The notes: a model not told the origin generated them from the letters alone. Shown: positions 8,716 to 21,785, counted from the first letter of the stretch. The stretch is DNA of 64,000 bases from Vibrio litoralis DSM 17657 (GCF_000426765.1 NZ_AUFZ01000002.1:49475-113474); one strand, 5' to 3'. Numbers and translations are program-made.

Positions 8716-9043
8716 ATTTAATTCTCCAGATTATTTGAGTTCCATTATAGTTATTCACATATTGATAAACCTAAGAACAAGATGTTATTAATAATAACAG
8801 TTGGTGCTGCTAAAGCTTCAATATTCAGCTTTGATCTTGTGGGTAACTTTATCCCCGAATAGCAAAAATTGGTTATTAAAATGCTTTAATTGCTTGACGG
8901 CGCACAAAATCGGGATAGATCTAAAAAAACTGTGAATAACTTAGATCTTATTCACTGATCTCAGGATCTATTGCTGGTGATCTTATAGTGATAGCTGTAG
9001 AATTACTCTCCTTTCAGATCATTTCATTTCGTGTGAGGTTAAT
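8716..9043 (+). promoter_or_regulatory. dnaA control region with DnaA boxes and GATC sites
   Basis: Gene-free stretch between two divergent genes. TTATTCACA-type DnaA boxes occur at 8751-8759 (plus) and 8931-8939 (minus), with a near match TTATTCACT at 8948-8956. Seven GATC sites lie between about 8830 and 9020. This fits DnaA autorepression and Dam/SeqA timing as known for E. coli dnaA. I could not pick a convincing -35/-10 pair. The divergent binding-protein promoter must also be here. Confidence 0.7.
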
Positions 9044-10453
9044 GTGTCGTCTTCGTTATGGTTGCAGTGTTCGCAACAGCTTCAAGAAGAGCTTCCCGCA
9101 ACTGAATTCAGCATGTGGGTAAGACCGCTACAAGCTGAACTCAATGACAATACTCTCACTTTATTTGCGCCTAATCGCTTTGTATTGGATTGGGTGCGTG
9201 ATAAGTATCTCAATAGTATTAACCGTTTATTGAAAGAGTTTTGTGGTTCCGATACGCCCAACCTGCATTTTGAGGTTGGTAGTAAGCCCGCTCAACGTTC
9301 GGTTGAACTGCCAAGAAGAACCGCTGCTGATGTGGCTGCTGAATCTTCTGCGCCTGCGCAATTACAAAAAAGCCGCCCACTGGATAAATCTTGGGATACC
9401 GGTGAGCGTGAAGTAGTGATCGATGTCAATCACCGTTCTAACGTTAACCCTAAACATAAGTTCCATAACTTTGTTGAGGGTAAGTCGAACCAGTTAGGCC
9501 TTGCAGCAGCAAAACAAGTTTCTGATAACCCAGGTGTTTCTTATAACCCACTGTTTTTATATGGTGGTACGGGTTTAGGTAAAACTCACTTGTTGCATGC
9601 GGTGGGCAATGCGATTGTTGAAAGTAAGCCGGATGCTCGTGTGGTGTATATGCACTCAGAGCGTTTTGTGCAAGATATGGTAAAAGCATTACAAAATAAC
9701 GCGATTGAAGAATTTAAACGTTATTACCGCAGCCTAGATGCTTTGCTTATAGATGATATCCAATTTTTTGCCAATAAAGAGCGTTCGCAAGAAGAGTTCT
9801 TCCATACCTTCAACGCATTGTTAGAAGGTAACCAGCAAATCATTTTGACTTCTGACCGTTATCCAAAAGAGATCAACGGGGTAGAAGATCGTTTGAAATC
9901 ACGTTTTGGTTGGGGACTTACCGTGGCGATCGAGCCACCGGAACTGGAAACCCGTGTCGCGATCTTAATGAAAAAAGCCGAAGATCACCAAATTACCCTT
10001 GCTGATGAAGTGGCATTCTTTATTGCGAAGCGTCTACGTTCAAACGTACGTGAGTTGGAAGGCGCGTTAAATCGCGTGATAGCCAATTCCAATTTTACCG
10101 GTCGTCCAATCACCATTGATTTCGTGCGTGAAGCATTACGTGATTTACTGGCGTTACAAGAAAAGCTGGTGACTATCGATAATATTCAAAAAACCGTCGC
10201 TGAATATTACAAAATTAAAGTGGCTGACTTATTATCTAAGCGTCGCTCTCGTTCGGTTGCACGTCCTCGTCAATTGGCGATGGCATTATCGAAAGAATTA
10301 ACCAACCACAGCTTGCCTGAAATTGGTGATGCTTTTGGTGGTCGCGACCATACCACGGTGTTGCATGCTTGCCGTAAAATCAAAGAATTACGAGAAGAAA
10401 GCCATGATATTAAAGAAGATTACTCGAACTTGATTCGTACTTTATCTTCCTAA
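9044..10453 (+). CDS. dnaA: Chromosomal replication initiator protein DnaA
   Basis: AAA+ initiator that binds DnaA boxes and opens oriC; 469 residues. Domain I is at about 1-80 ([19 protein letters not shown]). A variable linker follows. The AAA+ domain has Walker [10 protein letters not shown] (about 174-182) and Walker [10 protein letters not shown]. The DNA-binding domain IV carries the signature [15 protein letters not shown] near the end. The start is a GTG at 9044 preceded by GTGAGG; an ATG two bases earlier is out of frame. GTG is also used by E. coli dnaA. DnaA boxes upstream suggest autoregulation. dnaN follows after 77 bp. Confidence 0.98.
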   Translation: MSSSLWLQCSQQLQEELPATEFSMWVRPLQAELNDNTLTLFAPNRFVLDWVRDKYLNSINRLLKEFCGSDTPNLHFEVGSKPAQRSVELPRRTAADVAAESSAPAQLQKSRPLDKSWDTGEREVVIDVNHRSNVNPKHKFHNFVEGKSNQLGLAAAKQVSDNPGVSYNPLFLYGGTGLGKTHLLHAVGNAIVESKPDARVVYMHSERFVQDMVKALQNNAIEEFKRYYRSLDALLIDDIQFFANKERSQEEFFHTFNALLEGNQQIILTSDRYPKEINGVEDRLKSRFGWGLTVAIEPPELETRVAILMKKAEDHQITLADEVAFFIAKRLRSNVRELEGALNRVIANSNFTGRPITIDFVREALRDLLALQEKLVTIDNIQKTVAEYYKIKVADLLSKRRSRSVARPRQLAMALSKELTNHSLPEIGDAFGGRDHTTVLHACRKIKELREESHDIKEDYSNLIRTLSS

Positions 10454-10530
10454 AGTAAGGCTTCTTAATTCGCTATCTTTAGCGCTGTTTGGCCGTGTTT
10501 TTAATAGAATTAGACTATTTAGAGTAGATT

Positions 10531-11631
10531 ATGAAATTTACCATTGAACGTACTCAATTGATTAAACCTTTGCAGCAGGTGTCTGGTGCTCTTGGTGGTC
10601 GCTCAAGTTTGCCTATTTTGGGTAACTTATTAATTAAAGTTGATAATGGTGAATTGTCGATTACTGCGACCGATCTTGAAGTGGAGTTAGTGTGTCGCTT
10701 GGCACTAGAAGGTAACTTTGAACCGGGCAGCACCACCGTTCCATCACGTAAGTTTTTGGATATTTGTCGTGGTTTACCCGATAGCGCTCAGATTGATGTC
10801 ACGCTGGATGATCAGCGTTTATTGATTAAATCGGGCCGTAGTCGTTTCTCATTAGCGACATTACCGGCGTCTGATTTCCCAAATATTGAAGACTGGACCA
10901 GTGAAGCCGAAGTAACCGTTACTCAAGGTGAGCTACGTCATTTGGTCGAAAAAACCCAATTCTCAATGGCCAACCAAGATGTGCGTTATTATTTAAACGG
11001 CATGTTGTTTGAAATTGAAGGCACCACATTACGTTCAGTGGCCACCGATGGCCACCGTATGGCTGTGGCTGAAACTGCGCTGGTGGGTGAGTACTCACAG
11101 CAGCAAGTGATCGTCCCGCGTAAAGGTGTTCTAGAGTTGATTAAGCTACTTGATCGCCCTGACGAGCAAGTGACGTTGCAAATCGGTAGCTCTAATATTC
11201 GCGCTAATGTAAACGAATTTACCTTCACATCTAAGCTCGTTGATGGCCGTTTTCCGGATTATCGCCGCGTCATGCCGCAATCAACCAATAAAACACTCGA
11301 AGCTGATTGTGAAGCGTTGCGCCAATCATTCTCACGTGCGGCAATTTTATCAAATGAGAAATTCCGCGGCGTACGGGTAAATTTATCGGGCTCTGAAATG
11401 CGCATTACCGCCAATAACCCAGAGCAAGAAGAAGCAGAAGAAAACTTGGATGTAAATTACCAAGGTGAGCCATTAGAAATTGGTTTTAACGTGAGCTACG
11501 TGTTGGATATTTTGAATACTCTAAAATGCCAAACTGTGCGTATGTCGATGAGTGATGCTAACGCAAGTGCTTTGGTTGAGAATATCGAAGATACGGCTGC
11601 GATGTATGTTGTGATGCCGATTCGCTTATAA
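10531..11631 (+). CDS. dnaN: DNA polymerase III beta sliding clamp
   Basis: Ring-shaped processivity clamp of DNA polymerase III, 366 residues as in E. coli. The start MKFTIERTQLIKPLQQVSG, the central YYLNGMLFEIEG with VATDGHRMA, and the C-terminal YVVMPIRL are all standard clamp segments. The C-terminal motif is part of the partner-binding pocket. It follows dnaA by 77 bp, and its stop codon is directly followed by the recF ATG with no spacer. This indicates a dnaA-dnaN-recF operon with tight coupling of the last two genes. Confidence 0.98.
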   Translation: MKFTIERTQLIKPLQQVSGALGGRSSLPILGNLLIKVDNGELSITATDLEVELVCRLALEGNFEPGSTTVPSRKFLDICRGLPDSAQIDVTLDDQRLLIKSGRSRFSLATLPASDFPNIEDWTSEAEVTVTQGELRHLVEKTQFSMANQDVRYYLNGMLFEIEGTTLRSVATDGHRMAVAETALVGEYSQQQVIVPRKGVLELIKLLDRPDEQVTLQIGSSNIRANVNEFTFTSKLVDGRFPDYRRVMPQSTNKTLEADCEALRQSFSRAAILSNEKFRGVRVNLSGSEMRITANNPEQEEAEENLDVNYQGEPLEIGFNVSYVLDILNTLKCQTVRMSMSDANASALVENIEDTAAMYVVMPIRL

Positions 11632-12711
11632 ATGCCATTAACTCGTTTATCTATAAAGCAATTTCGCAATATTGAAGCCTGTGATATCTCGTTATCATCA
11701 GGCTTTAATTTTCTTGTCGGGCCGAATGGCAGTGGCAAAACCAGCGTATTAGAAGCGATTTATTTGCTGGGGCATGGCCGTTCATTCAAAAGTACCTTAA
11801 CCGGCCGAGTGATCCAAAATGAACAAAGCGAGTTGTTTGTCCATGGGCGATTTTTGTCTGATGATGATTTTGAATTACCAATTGGTATTAATAAACAGCG
11901 CGATGGTAGCAGTGAAGTAAAAATTGGTGGTCAGGGTGGGCAGAAAATTGCTCAGCTGGCGCAAATTCTGCCTCTACAGTTAATTCATACCGAAGGCTTT
12001 GAACTGCTGACGGAAGGGCCTAAGTTTCGTCGTGCCTTTATTGATTGGGGAGTATTTCATACTCAACCTAGCTTCTATGAAAAATGGGCACGTTTAAAGC
12101 GTTTAATTAAGCAAAGAAACGCATTATTGAAAACCGCGAGAGGTTATCAAGAGCTGAGTTATTGGGATAAAGAACTGGCCGAATTGGCGGAAACCATAAG
12201 CCAGTGGCGCTTTGAGTATGTCACACAGTTAAAACAGGTGGCAGAACACATTTGTGGTGTATTTTTACCTGAATTTGAAGTGAAAATTCAGTATTATAGA
12301 GGGTGGGATAAAGACACGTCCTATGCTGAAATTTTACAAAAGAATTTCGAGCGCGATCAGCAACTCGGTTACACCTTTAGTGGACCGAATAAAGCCGATC
12401 TAAAACTAAAAATTAATGCGACACCGGTGGACGATGTTTTGTCACGTGGGCAGTTAAAACTTATGGTGTGTGCTTTGCGTTTAGCGCAAGGTCAACACCT
12501 AACCGATACCACAGGTAAGCAGTGTATTTATTTAATTGATGATTTTGCCTCCGAGCTAGATGGTCAACGTCGAGGGCGTCTTGCAGAATATTTAAAGCAA
12601 ACGCAGGCACAGGTTTTTGTAAGCTCTATTACTGCAAGTCACATTGCTGAAATGCAAAGTGAAAATAGCAGGATGTTTCATGTGGAACATGGCAAAATAG
12701 AGCAAGGATAA
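11632..12711 (+). CDS. recF: DNA replication and repair protein RecF
   Basis: SMC-like ATPase that loads RecA at single-strand gaps together with RecO and RecR; 359 residues. Walker [10 protein letters not shown] (about residues 30-38), the ABC-type signature LSRGQLKLM and Walker [12 protein letters not shown] are in the expected order. The ATG abuts the dnaN stop codon (TAAATG), so translation probably depends on ribosomes finishing dnaN. gyrB starts 18 bp after its stop. The order is the classic dnaA-dnaN-recF-gyrB. Confidence 0.98.
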   Translation: MPLTRLSIKQFRNIEACDISLSSGFNFLVGPNGSGKTSVLEAIYLLGHGRSFKSTLTGRVIQNEQSELFVHGRFLSDDDFELPIGINKQRDGSSEVKIGGQGGQKIAQLAQILPLQLIHTEGFELLTEGPKFRRAFIDWGVFHTQPSFYEKWARLKRLIKQRNALLKTARGYQELSYWDKELAELAETISQWRFEYVTQLKQVAEHICGVFLPEFEVKIQYYRGWDKDTSYAEILQKNFERDQQLGYTFSGPNKADLKLKINATPVDDVLSRGQLKLMVCALRLAQGQHLTDTTGKQCIYLIDDFASELDGQRRGRLAEYLKQTQAQVFVSSITASHIAEMQSENSRMFHVEHGKIEQG

Positions 12712-15168
<2,457 letters not shown>

Positions 15169-15225
15169 ACTTGGATGTTTAGATTTAGACGTGTAGTCTG
15201 AAACGCTATCTAAAATCTTTAAAAG

Positions 15226-15251
15226 CCCTTTGTTCACGCAAAGGGTTTTTT
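15226..15251 (+). terminator. Terminator after gyrB
   Basis: Arms CCCTTTG (15226-15232) and CAAAGGG (15239-15245) with loop TTCACG, followed by TTTTTTG. It lies 57 bp after the gyrB stop. Confidence 0.92.
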
Positions 15252-15296
15252 GTTTTCTAGGGATAAAAAATAGATTAAAAAATTTTCAATTATTCT

Positions 15297-15324
15297 CTTG
15301 AAAGCCATTCTTTCGACCTTATAT
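15297..15324 (+). promoter_or_regulatory. Sigma-32 heat-shock promoter of ibpA
   Basis: A full CTTGAAA -35 element (15297-15303), a 13-bp spacer and a CCTTATAT -10 element (15317-15324) match the RpoH consensus (CTTGAAA, 11-16 bp, CCCCATNT) closely. It would give a leader of about 180 nt before ibpA. rpoH itself is at 45947-46801. Confidence 0.8.
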
Positions 15325-15485
15325 ATGATTTTGAAAGGGATGCCGATAAGCTCTGACTCTTATAAAGACTTTGCGATAAAGACAAAGAGTGGGCCCTTGC
15401 AACGCTGAATCTATTTCGCCGATAGGGTTATAGATAGGCACTTAAATTAAACCGCGAGTTTCGGTTCGGGTCGAAAACTTGCACA

Positions 15486-15508
15486 CTATTGCTTAAATTA
15501 GAGGATAG
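15486..15508 (+). promoter_or_regulatory. ROSE-like RNA thermometer hairpin before ibpA
   Basis: CTATTGCT (15486-15493) pairs with AGGATAG (15502-15508) if the G of the UUGCU motif is bulged, which is the hallmark of ROSE thermometers. The AGGA that is paired is the ribosome binding site of ibpA, 8 nt before its ATG. Known for E. coli ibpA; here the pairing is read directly. The longer leader may hold further hairpins. Confidence 0.75.
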
Positions 15509-15512
15509 TATT

Positions 15513-15947
15513 ATGCGTAATGTAGACTTCTCACCTTTATACCGTAACGCCATTGGTTTTGATCGTTTATTAAACCTAATGGAAACCAATAACGCCAAAA
15601 ATACCTCTGGAGGATACCCTCCATACAATATCGAGAAAAAAGACGATAACCATTACCGTATTACGATGGCGGTGGCAGGTTTCTCGGAAGAGCATCTTGA
15701 TATTACGCAGCATGAAAACATGCTAATCGTTCGTGGTGAACGTCAGCCGGAAGAAGGCAAAAACTACGTTTATCAAGGTATCGCAGAGCGTGATTTTGAG
15801 CGTAAATTCCAGCTCGCGGACTACGTAAAAGTGTTAGGTGCCAATATGGAAAATGGTTTATTACACGTCGATTTAGAGTGTGAAATCCCAGAAACGATGC
15901 AACCACGTAAAATCGCAATTAACGGTAAAGAGCTGCTAGAAAACTAG
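15513..15947 (+). CDS. ibpA: Small heat-shock chaperone IbpA (Hsp20)
   Basis: ATP-independent holdase of the alpha-crystallin family, 144 residues, that binds unfolding proteins in the cytoplasm. The start [19 protein letters not shown] is the IbpA/IbpB N-terminus. The alpha-crystallin domain runs from about residue 40 ([20 protein letters not shown]) to 125 and includes IVRGERQ. A short tail with RKIAI serves the family's C-terminal contact. I start at the ATG at 15513 because it follows GAGGAT and matches the family; in-frame codons from 15489 are ignored. Heat control is doubly indicated by a sigma-32 promoter and a ROSE-like hairpin. There is a single copy here (no ibpB neighbour). Confidence 0.96.
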   Translation: MRNVDFSPLYRNAIGFDRLLNLMETNNAKNTSGGYPPYNIEKKDDNHYRITMAVAGFSEEHLDITQHENMLIVRGERQPEEGKNYVYQGIAERDFERKFQLADYVKVLGANMENGLLHVDLECEIPETMQPRKIAINGKELLEN

Positions 15948-15990
15948 TAAGTTAGAAAATTGCTAATCTAATCAGCGGCTTTAGGAAGAG

Positions 15991-16016
15991 AAGGGTGCCA
16001 ATTGGGCACCCTTTTT
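15991..16016 (+). terminator. Terminator after ibpA
   Basis: Arms AAGGGTGCC (15991-15999) and GGCACCCTT (16005-16013) with loop AATTG, continuing into a T-run (to 16016). It lies 43 bp past ibpA and faces avtA, which reads on the other strand. Confidence 0.9.
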
Positions 16017-16040
16017 GTTATTAAGCTTATATTATTAAAG

Positions 16041-17315
16041 CTAGTTTACTTGATACGCCTTATTCACTTCTTCAGCAATAATCTCAATGCCGCGTTGCAT
16101 ATCTTTATCACTTTGTACGTAGTTCATGCGTAGACATTGATGGGCGTGATCCCATTTTTCATCTGTATTCTCTTGCCCAAAGAAAAAATACTCTCCCGGA
16201 ACAATCAATACGCCACGGGCTTTTAAGCGTTGGTAGAGTTCCATAGTGGTGATCGGCAGTTCATCAAACCACAGCCATAAGAAGATCGCGCCTTCCGGTT
16301 TATGGATTTTAAAACGTGGATCGGGAATGGCACTTTGTAATAGCTCGACCGCATGTTGGGCTTTGTGTTGGTAGTAAGGCTTAATCACATTTTCGCTTAA
16401 TGGCAGTAAATCCCCTTGCTTGATCATATGAGTCGCGATCGCAGGGCCAATACTACAAGGGGCTAAATTGATGATGCCATTGATGTTGGTCATTGCTTGG
16501 GTCATGGCTTCGCTGGCAATCACAATTCCGCAACGCACCCCCGGTAAGCCCAGTTTCGATAGGCTCATACATAAAATGGTGTTGTCATTCCAAAAGGGCG
16601 TGACGTCTTCAAAAATAATATTAGGGAAAGGCGTGCCGTAAGCGTTATCTATGATCAGCGGAATATTGTTATCACGGGCTAATTTATCGAGCTTGCGGAT
16701 TTCCTCGTCAGTGAGCACGTTGCCAGTTGGGTTGGTGGGACGAGAAGCACAAATTGCCGCTACTGAATCATCTACCTGAACTTGCTCAAAATCGACATGG
16801 TATTTAAACATGCGATTATCCAGCAACTCGATTTCAGGGTGATAAGAAACAAAAATATCGTCATCAATTCCCGCATCACTATAACCAATATATTCAGGCT
16901 CTAATGGCAGTAGGATTTTCTTATGACTTCCGTCGGCATGTTTACCTGCGAATAGGTTAAACAGTGAGAAGAAGGCGCTTTGACTACCATTGGTGAGGCT
17001 GATGTTTTTAGGACTGATATCCCAACCATAAGTTTGTTTTAACAAATCGGCGAGGGCTTGAATAAAGACATTTTTTCCCTGCGGGCCATCATAGTTGGTC
17101 ATGGCCGCAATCATCTCACCGTTATTGATCATATCAGTGCTGGCTTGTTTAAAGTACTCGAGCATTTCTGGAATGGCGGCTGGGTTGCCACCCCCTAGCA
17201 TGATAGCGCCAGGAGTGCGCAGACCATCATTGAGATCATCCATTAACTGGGTAATGCCTGAGTAGCGATTAAACTTGTCACCAAACTGAGAAAACTGCAT
17301 ATCTTTTATATCCAA
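16041..17315 (-). CDS. avtA: Valine-pyruvate aminotransferase AvtA
   Basis: PLP-dependent class I/II aminotransferase (transaminase C) that interconverts valine plus pyruvate with 2-oxoisovalerate plus alanine. It has 424 residues (E. coli 417). The PLP lysine is in SLSKLGLPGVRCG. Other fold-type I landmarks are NGSQSAFFSLFN, the ASRPTNPTGNV loop and DNAYGTPFPN carrying the cofactor aspartate. These fit AvtA better than AspC or AlaA. It is convergent with ibpA and has 127 bp to the next gene upstream (the channel gene), so it is probably transcribed alone. Confidence 0.94.
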   Translation of the reverse strand: MDIKDMQFSQFGDKFNRYSGITQLMDDLNDGLRTPGAIMLGGGNPAAIPEMLEYFKQASTDMINNGEMIAAMTNYDGPQGKNVFIQALADLLKQTYGWDISPKNISLTNGSQSAFFSLFNLFAGKHADGSHKKILLPLEPEYIGYSDAGIDDDIFVSYHPEIELLDNRMFKYHVDFEQVQVDDSVAAICASRPTNPTGNVLTDEEIRKLDKLARDNNIPLIIDNAYGTPFPNIIFEDVTPFWNDNTILCMSLSKLGLPGVRCGIVIASEAMTQAMTNINGIINLAPCSIGPAIATHMIKQGDLLPLSENVIKPYYQHKAQHAVELLQSAIPDPRFKIHKPEGAIFLWLWFDELPITTMELYQRLKARGVLIVPGEYFFFGQENTDEKWDHAHQCLRMNYVQSDKDMQRGIEIIAEEVNKAYQVN

Positions 17316-17391
17316 GGTTACGGTTACCGATTGAATGCTGAAACATACCTGATTGTGGTGTTGATAGAAAGGGGCAGCGTAGATGCGAGTA

Positions 17392-17420
17392 ACAAAAAGC
17401 CATGAGTTGAGTCATGGCTT
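17392..17420 (-). terminator. Terminator after the potassium channel gene
   Basis: Perfect arms AAGCCATGA (17397-17405) and TCATGGCTT (17412-17420). On the minus strand the stem is followed by TTTGTTAC, giving a T-rich tail. It lies 22 bp past the channel stop. Confidence 0.85.
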
Positions 17421-17442
17421 TAAGGTCTCAGTGAGCAAGAGG

Positions 17443-18471
17443 TTAAATAAAGGTTTTCCAATCAATCCCAGTAATTCGTTCATCGGCAATATACACCAAT
17501 ACATCATCTTGTTTGATGGTGTGATCCAGTGGTGGGTTTAGGGTTAAGCCATCACCATGATTAACCGCAATTAAAATCGCATCGTATTGTTGTTTAAAGC
17601 GTGAGAAAACGCTATTAAAGCTGGTGGATTGACCTTGATAGGTCACCATATATTGAGTCATACCCAGCGCATTATTGACCAGTTCATAGTGCAACTGGCT
17701 AGAACCCGGATCGACTGCTGATTTCGCGATCATTTCTGAGGCAATTGATGGAATACATTCCACATTTTTACAATGCTGCTTGAGCAGCGTACCTAAATGC
17801 GCATCACGGAAGTAAGTCACAATATGAGCATCTGGGTTTTCGTTAGCACAGTTTAAACCGGCAGCCATGATGTCATTATCGCTATCGAGATCAATAATGA
17901 TGGTTTTGGCTCTGCTAAGTCCTGCTTTTGCCATGTCTTGCTCATCGGTGAAAGCGCTAACATGAACAAATTCGATTTTGCTCGGAAAGGGGTTTTCAAT
18001 TTGTTGCGCGGAACACAAAACAATATCCTGATGGCTACTTTTTATTTCATGTAACAGCATCTCGATTAAATGCGGCGTGCGCTCTTCGCTCCAGCCTAAG
18101 ATTAAAATATGATTTTCTACATTCACTTTTCTGTACCCCATTAATCGTGCTTTCCATAGTTGAATCGCGTTAGTCGCTAACCGACCGATCACCATGGCAA
18201 ATAAACCGACGCCACCCGGAATAATAAACAGTGCGGTGACCCATTTTCCCATTTCTGTTTGTGGCGACATATCCCCGTAGCCCACGGTAGATCCCGTCAC
18301 CATGATGTAATAGATGAAATCGGAAAAAGGAGTGAGCGCCGTTTCATTGGCAAAGTAGAGCAAGCTCCACGACACCGCTAAATAAACCAATAAAGCAAAC
18401 AGTAAATTCTGCCCGGTTAAGCGGTTAAATTTAGCGGTTATCCAACGATGTAATAACTGCAATATTGGCAC
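17443..18471 (-). CDS. Kch-type potassium channel with RCK/TrkA-N domain
   Basis: Inner-membrane ion channel subunit of 342 residues. Two transmembrane helices (about 23-41 and 73-94) flank a pore loop with the selectivity filter TVGYGD (62-67). A cytoplasmic RCK (TrkA-N) domain follows with a Rossmann-like start NHILILGWSEE and an acidic strand end IIIDLDSDND. The final 80 residues resemble a TrkA-C-like module ending in DDVLVYIADE. Function by family: K+ flux gated by ligand binding to the RCK ring; the ligand is unknown. It has its own terminator and sits between glyS and avtA. Confidence 0.85.
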   Translation of the reverse strand: MPILQLLHRWITAKFNRLTGQNLLFALLVYLAVSWSLLYFANETALTPFSDFIYYIMVTGSTVGYGDMSPQTEMGKWVTALFIIPGGVGLFAMVIGRLATNAIQLWKARLMGYRKVNVENHILILGWSEERTPHLIEMLLHEIKSSHQDIVLCSAQQIENPFPSKIEFVHVSAFTDEQDMAKAGLSRAKTIIIDLDSDNDIMAAGLNCANENPDAHIVTYFRDAHLGTLLKQHCKNVECIPSIASEMIAKSAVDPGSSQLHYELVNNALGMTQYMVTYQGQSTSFNSVFSRFKQQYDAILIAVNHGDGLTLNPPLDHTIKQDDVLVYIADERITGIDWKTFI

Positions 18472-18489
18472 TGGTTAAAGTCCTTATAA

Positions 18490-18527
18490 AATAAAAGCCC
18501 AAGCTAAATAGAGTATAGCTTGGGCTT
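18490..18527 (-). terminator. Terminator after glyS
   Basis: Perfect 11-bp arms AAGCCCAAGCT (18495-18505) and AGCTTGGGCTT (18517-18527). On the minus strand they are followed by TTATTTTATAAG. It lies 60 bp past the glyS stop. Confidence 0.85.
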
Positions 18528-18587
18528 AATCTTAATACTTTTAATCTGTTAACAAAGCGATGTTTTGTTACCGATTAATTCTAATGC

Positions 18588-20654
18588 TTATTTTTGCAAT
18601 AAAGAGATATCCGCGATCTGCAAGAACAAGTTGCGTAGATTGTTCAGCATAGTCAGACGGTTTTTCTTCAGTGCTTCATCGTCTGCCATCACCATTACGT
18701 TATCGAAGAAAGCATCAACCGGCTCACGAAGGTCTGCTAACTTGCTTAGCGCTTGTTGGTAGTCACCGTTCGCAAAAGCAGGCTCTAGTGCTTCCGTCAT
18801 GACTTCAACGTTTTCGGCTAGGGCTTTTTCTGCATCTTCTTGTAGTAGAGTCAGATCGATGTCAGCGCTTAGCTCACCATCGAATTTCGCTAGGATATTA
18901 CCCACACGCTTGTTGGCGGCTGCAAGTGCTTCTGCTGCATCTAGACCACGGAAGTGAGATACCGCTTTAACACGTTGGTCAAAATCAAGAGGCTTAGTTG
19001 GGCGACGTGCCAATACCGCTTGAATGATATCAACGCTAAAGCCTTCATCTTGATACCAAGCGCGGAAACGACCTAGCATGAAGTCTAATACGTCAGATTC
19101 AACATTGGCGTTAGTCAGTTTGTCACCTAGTAGTTCTTTGGCTTTTGCGATCAGAACCGTTAGATCCAGGTTGTAACCTTTCTCTACGATAATGCGCAGA
19201 ATACCTAAAGAGGCACGACGTAGTGCAAATGGATCCGAACCTTTCGGTGCTTGGCCAATGCCGAAGATACCAACCAACGTATCCAGCTTATCTGCCATCG
19301 CCACTGACGCTGCTACACCTGAGCTTGGTAAGTCATCACCAGCAAAGCGAGGCATGTATTGCTCGTTTAGTGCTACTGCGACTTCTTCGGCTTCACCGTC
19401 GTGACGTGCGTAGTGCATGCCCATAACACCTTGAGTGTCGGTGAATTCAAATACCATAGACGTCATCAAGTCACATTTAGCTAATAGGCCAGCGCGTTTT
19501 GATTTTTCAACGTCTGCACCGATTTGCTCAGCAATAAAGCCAGCCAATTCAGTAATGCGGTCGGTCTTGTCTTTGATCGTGCCTAGTTGCTTTTGGAAGA
19601 TCGCTGTTTCCAATTCAGGAAGGTGCGATTCTAACGTGCGCTTACGGTCAGTATTAAAGAAGAACTCAGCATCCGCGAGACGAGGACGTACGACTTTTTC
19701 ATTGCCTTCGATCACTTGACGAGGGTCTTTTGATTCGATGTTCGATACGAAGATAAAGTTAGGTAGTAGCTTCTTGTTGTCATCGTAGACTGGGAAGTAC
19801 TTCTGGTCGCCTTTCATAGTGTAAACCAAAGCTTCAGAAGGCACTTTTAAGAACTCTTCTTCAAACTTAGCGGTTAATACCACTGGCCATTCAACCAAAG
19901 AAGTGACTTCTTCGACTAGGTCATCTTCAAGATCCGCAGTACCGCCAACCGCTGCTGCCGCTTTTTGTGAATCACGCAAAATAATCGCTTTACGTTCTTC
20001 GTAATCGGCCATTACTTTGCCTTTTTCAGCCAGTAATGTTGGGTATTGGTCAGCATTATCGATAGTAAATTCACGTTCACCCATAAAGCGGTGACCACGA
20101 ATGATGCGATCGGACGCCACACCTAGGATTTCACCTTGGATAAGCTCTTCACCAAATAAGATGGTTAGCGTTTTTACTGGGCGGATAAATTGAGTTTCTT
20201 TATCACCCCAACGCATTGGTTTGGCAATCGGTAGGTTAGCTAATGCTTTAGCTACCATGTCGACCACTAGGTCTTTAACCGCTTGGCCTTTGACTTCTTG
20301 TTTGTAAAGTAGCCATTCACCTTTGTCGGTTTTTAAACGGTCTGCTTGTTCAACCGTAATGCCATTACCACGCGCCCAACCTTGAGCTGCTTTAGTTGGA
20401 TTACCATCGGCATCAAACGCCTGAGCGATCGCAGGACCACGTTTTTCAACGATTTTGTCTTGTTGGCTTTCAGCAAGTTCGCTGACTTTTAAAGCCAAAC
20501 GACGAGGTGCGGCATACCATTTTACGCCTTGATGCTCGAGATCAGCCGCTTTTAATTCTGCTTCAAAATTGCTGGCAAATGCTTCAGCTAAAGTGCGAAG
20601 TTGCGTTGGTGGTAGCTCTTCCGTACCGAGTTCAATTAGGAAATTCTTCGCCAT
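18588..20654 (-). CDS. glyS: Glycine--tRNA ligase beta subunit
   Basis: Beta subunit of the alpha2-beta2 glycyl-tRNA synthetase, 688 residues as in enterobacteria and vibrios. The start [20 protein letters not shown] is the family hallmark. [12 protein letters not shown] and [24 protein letters not shown] are conserved internal segments. The C-terminal third (from about residue 560) is the anticodon-binding part. It begins 2 bp after the glyQ stop, so glyQ and glyS form one operon with coupled translation. A strong terminator follows. Confidence 0.98.
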   Translation of the reverse strand: MAKNFLIELGTEELPPTQLRTLAEAFASNFEAELKAADLEHQGVKWYAAPRRLALKVSELAESQQDKIVEKRGPAIAQAFDADGNPTKAAQGWARGNGITVEQADRLKTDKGEWLLYKQEVKGQAVKDLVVDMVAKALANLPIAKPMRWGDKETQFIRPVKTLTILFGEELIQGEILGVASDRIIRGHRFMGEREFTIDNADQYPTLLAEKGKVMADYEERKAIILRDSQKAAAAVGGTADLEDDLVEEVTSLVEWPVVLTAKFEEEFLKVPSEALVYTMKGDQKYFPVYDDNKKLLPNFIFVSNIESKDPRQVIEGNEKVVRPRLADAEFFFNTDRKRTLESHLPELETAIFQKQLGTIKDKTDRITELAGFIAEQIGADVEKSKRAGLLAKCDLMTSMVFEFTDTQGVMGMHYARHDGEAEEVAVALNEQYMPRFAGDDLPSSGVAASVAMADKLDTLVGIFGIGQAPKGSDPFALRRASLGILRIIVEKGYNLDLTVLIAKAKELLGDKLTNANVESDVLDFMLGRFRAWYQDEGFSVDIIQAVLARRPTKPLDFDQRVKAVSHFRGLDAAEALAAANKRVGNILAKFDGELSADIDLTLLQEDAEKALAENVEVMTEALEPAFANGDYQQALSKLADLREPVDAFFDNVMVMADDEALKKNRLTMLNNLRNLFLQIADISLLQK

Positions 20655-20656
20655 GA

Positions 20657-21592
20657 TTACTTCTCCTCGCCTTTGCTTTTCACATCATTGTTTTTACACA
20701 TTGGGAAACCAAGCGCCTCACGAGAAGCGTAATAAGCCTCTGCAACCGCTTTGGTTAAGTTACGAATGCGTAAGATGTAGCGTTGACGCTCTGTTACCGA
20801 AATGGCTTTACGTGCATCAAGCAAGTTGAACGCATGACCAGCTTTAAGAATGCGCTCGTAAGCTGGAAGCGGTAGAGGCTTTTCAAGCTCAAGTAAGTGC
20901 AGACATTCTTTTTCACATTGGTCAAAGAAGCTAAATAGGAAATCCACATCAGCGTGTTCGAAGTTATAAGTCGATTGTTCTACTTCATTTTGGTGGAAGA
21001 TATCACCGTAAGTCACTTTACCTAGTGGGCCATCAGTCCAAACTAAGTCGTATACTGAATCCACACCTTGAATGTACATGGCAAGACGTTCGATACCGTA
21101 AGTGATTTCACCAGTAACAGGTTTACACTCTAGGCCACCCACTTGCTGGAAGTAGGTAAACTGAGTCACTTCCATACCGTTTAGCCATACTTCCCAGCCT
21201 AAGCCCCATGCGCCTAGTGTTGGGTTTTCCCAGTTATCTTCCACGAAACGGATATCGTGAATAAGAGGGTCAATGCCAAGTACTTCTAATGAGCCTAGGT
21301 ACAACTCTTGAATGTTGTCAGGAGAAGGCTTAATGATCACTTGGAATTGGTAATAGTGTTGTAGACGGTTCGGGTTTTCACCGTAACGGCCATCGGTTGG
21401 ACGGCGTGATGGTTGTACGTAAGCGGTAGCAATTGGCTCTGGACCAATCGCGCGAAGGCAGGTCATCGGGTGAGAGGTGCCTGCGCCTACTTCCATATCT
21501 AAAGGTTGAACAATGGTACAGCCGACTTGGGCCCAATAATCCTGCAGCGCGAGGATCATCCCTTGAAAGGTTTTGACGTCGTATTTTTGCAT
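20657..21592 (-). CDS. glyQ: Glycine--tRNA ligase alpha subunit
   Basis: Catalytic alpha subunit of glycyl-tRNA synthetase, class II, 311 residues. Conserved segments are [14 protein letters not shown], the [18 protein letters not shown] region and [17 protein letters not shown], all parts of the class II active site. It activates glycine, while GlyS supplies tRNA contacts. The start ATG at 21592 lies in the usual place two residues before [10 protein letters not shown] gap of 193 bp to mntP, which reads the other way, holds both promoters. I saw no T-box, as expected outside Gram-positives. Confidence 0.97.
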   Translation of the reverse strand: MQKYDVKTFQGMILALQDYWAQVGCTIVQPLDMEVGAGTSHPMTCLRAIGPEPIATAYVQPSRRPTDGRYGENPNRLQHYYQFQVIIKPSPDNIQELYLGSLEVLGIDPLIHDIRFVEDNWENPTLGAWGLGWEVWLNGMEVTQFTYFQQVGGLECKPVTGEITYGIERLAMYIQGVDSVYDLVWTDGPLGKVTYGDIFHQNEVEQSTYNFEHADVDFLFSFFDQCEKECLHLLELEKPLPLPAYERILKAGHAFNLLDARKAISVTERQRYILRIRNLTKAVAEAYYASREALGFPMCKNNDVKSKGEEK

Positions 21593-21785
21593 AACTTTAT
21601 TTGCCTACTCAGTTCGCGCGATTTTAATTGAAAAATAGTAGTTCAGTATAGCGAGTTCACTTATTCCCCTCAATCTGTGATTGCAGTAAAAGCTTTATTG
21701 ATTGAATGAAAAGCGGGGAACTTATATCCTTTTGCGACAAAAAAGCCATTAACGGCGAAAAAATTATAAATGTGAGTAATAAGCA

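Noticed and set aside
21593..21785. yybP-ykoY manganese riboswitch before mntP
   Set aside because: Expected from E. coli mntP, but I could not find the conserved core in this leader. Only short GC elements such as GCGGGGA occur.
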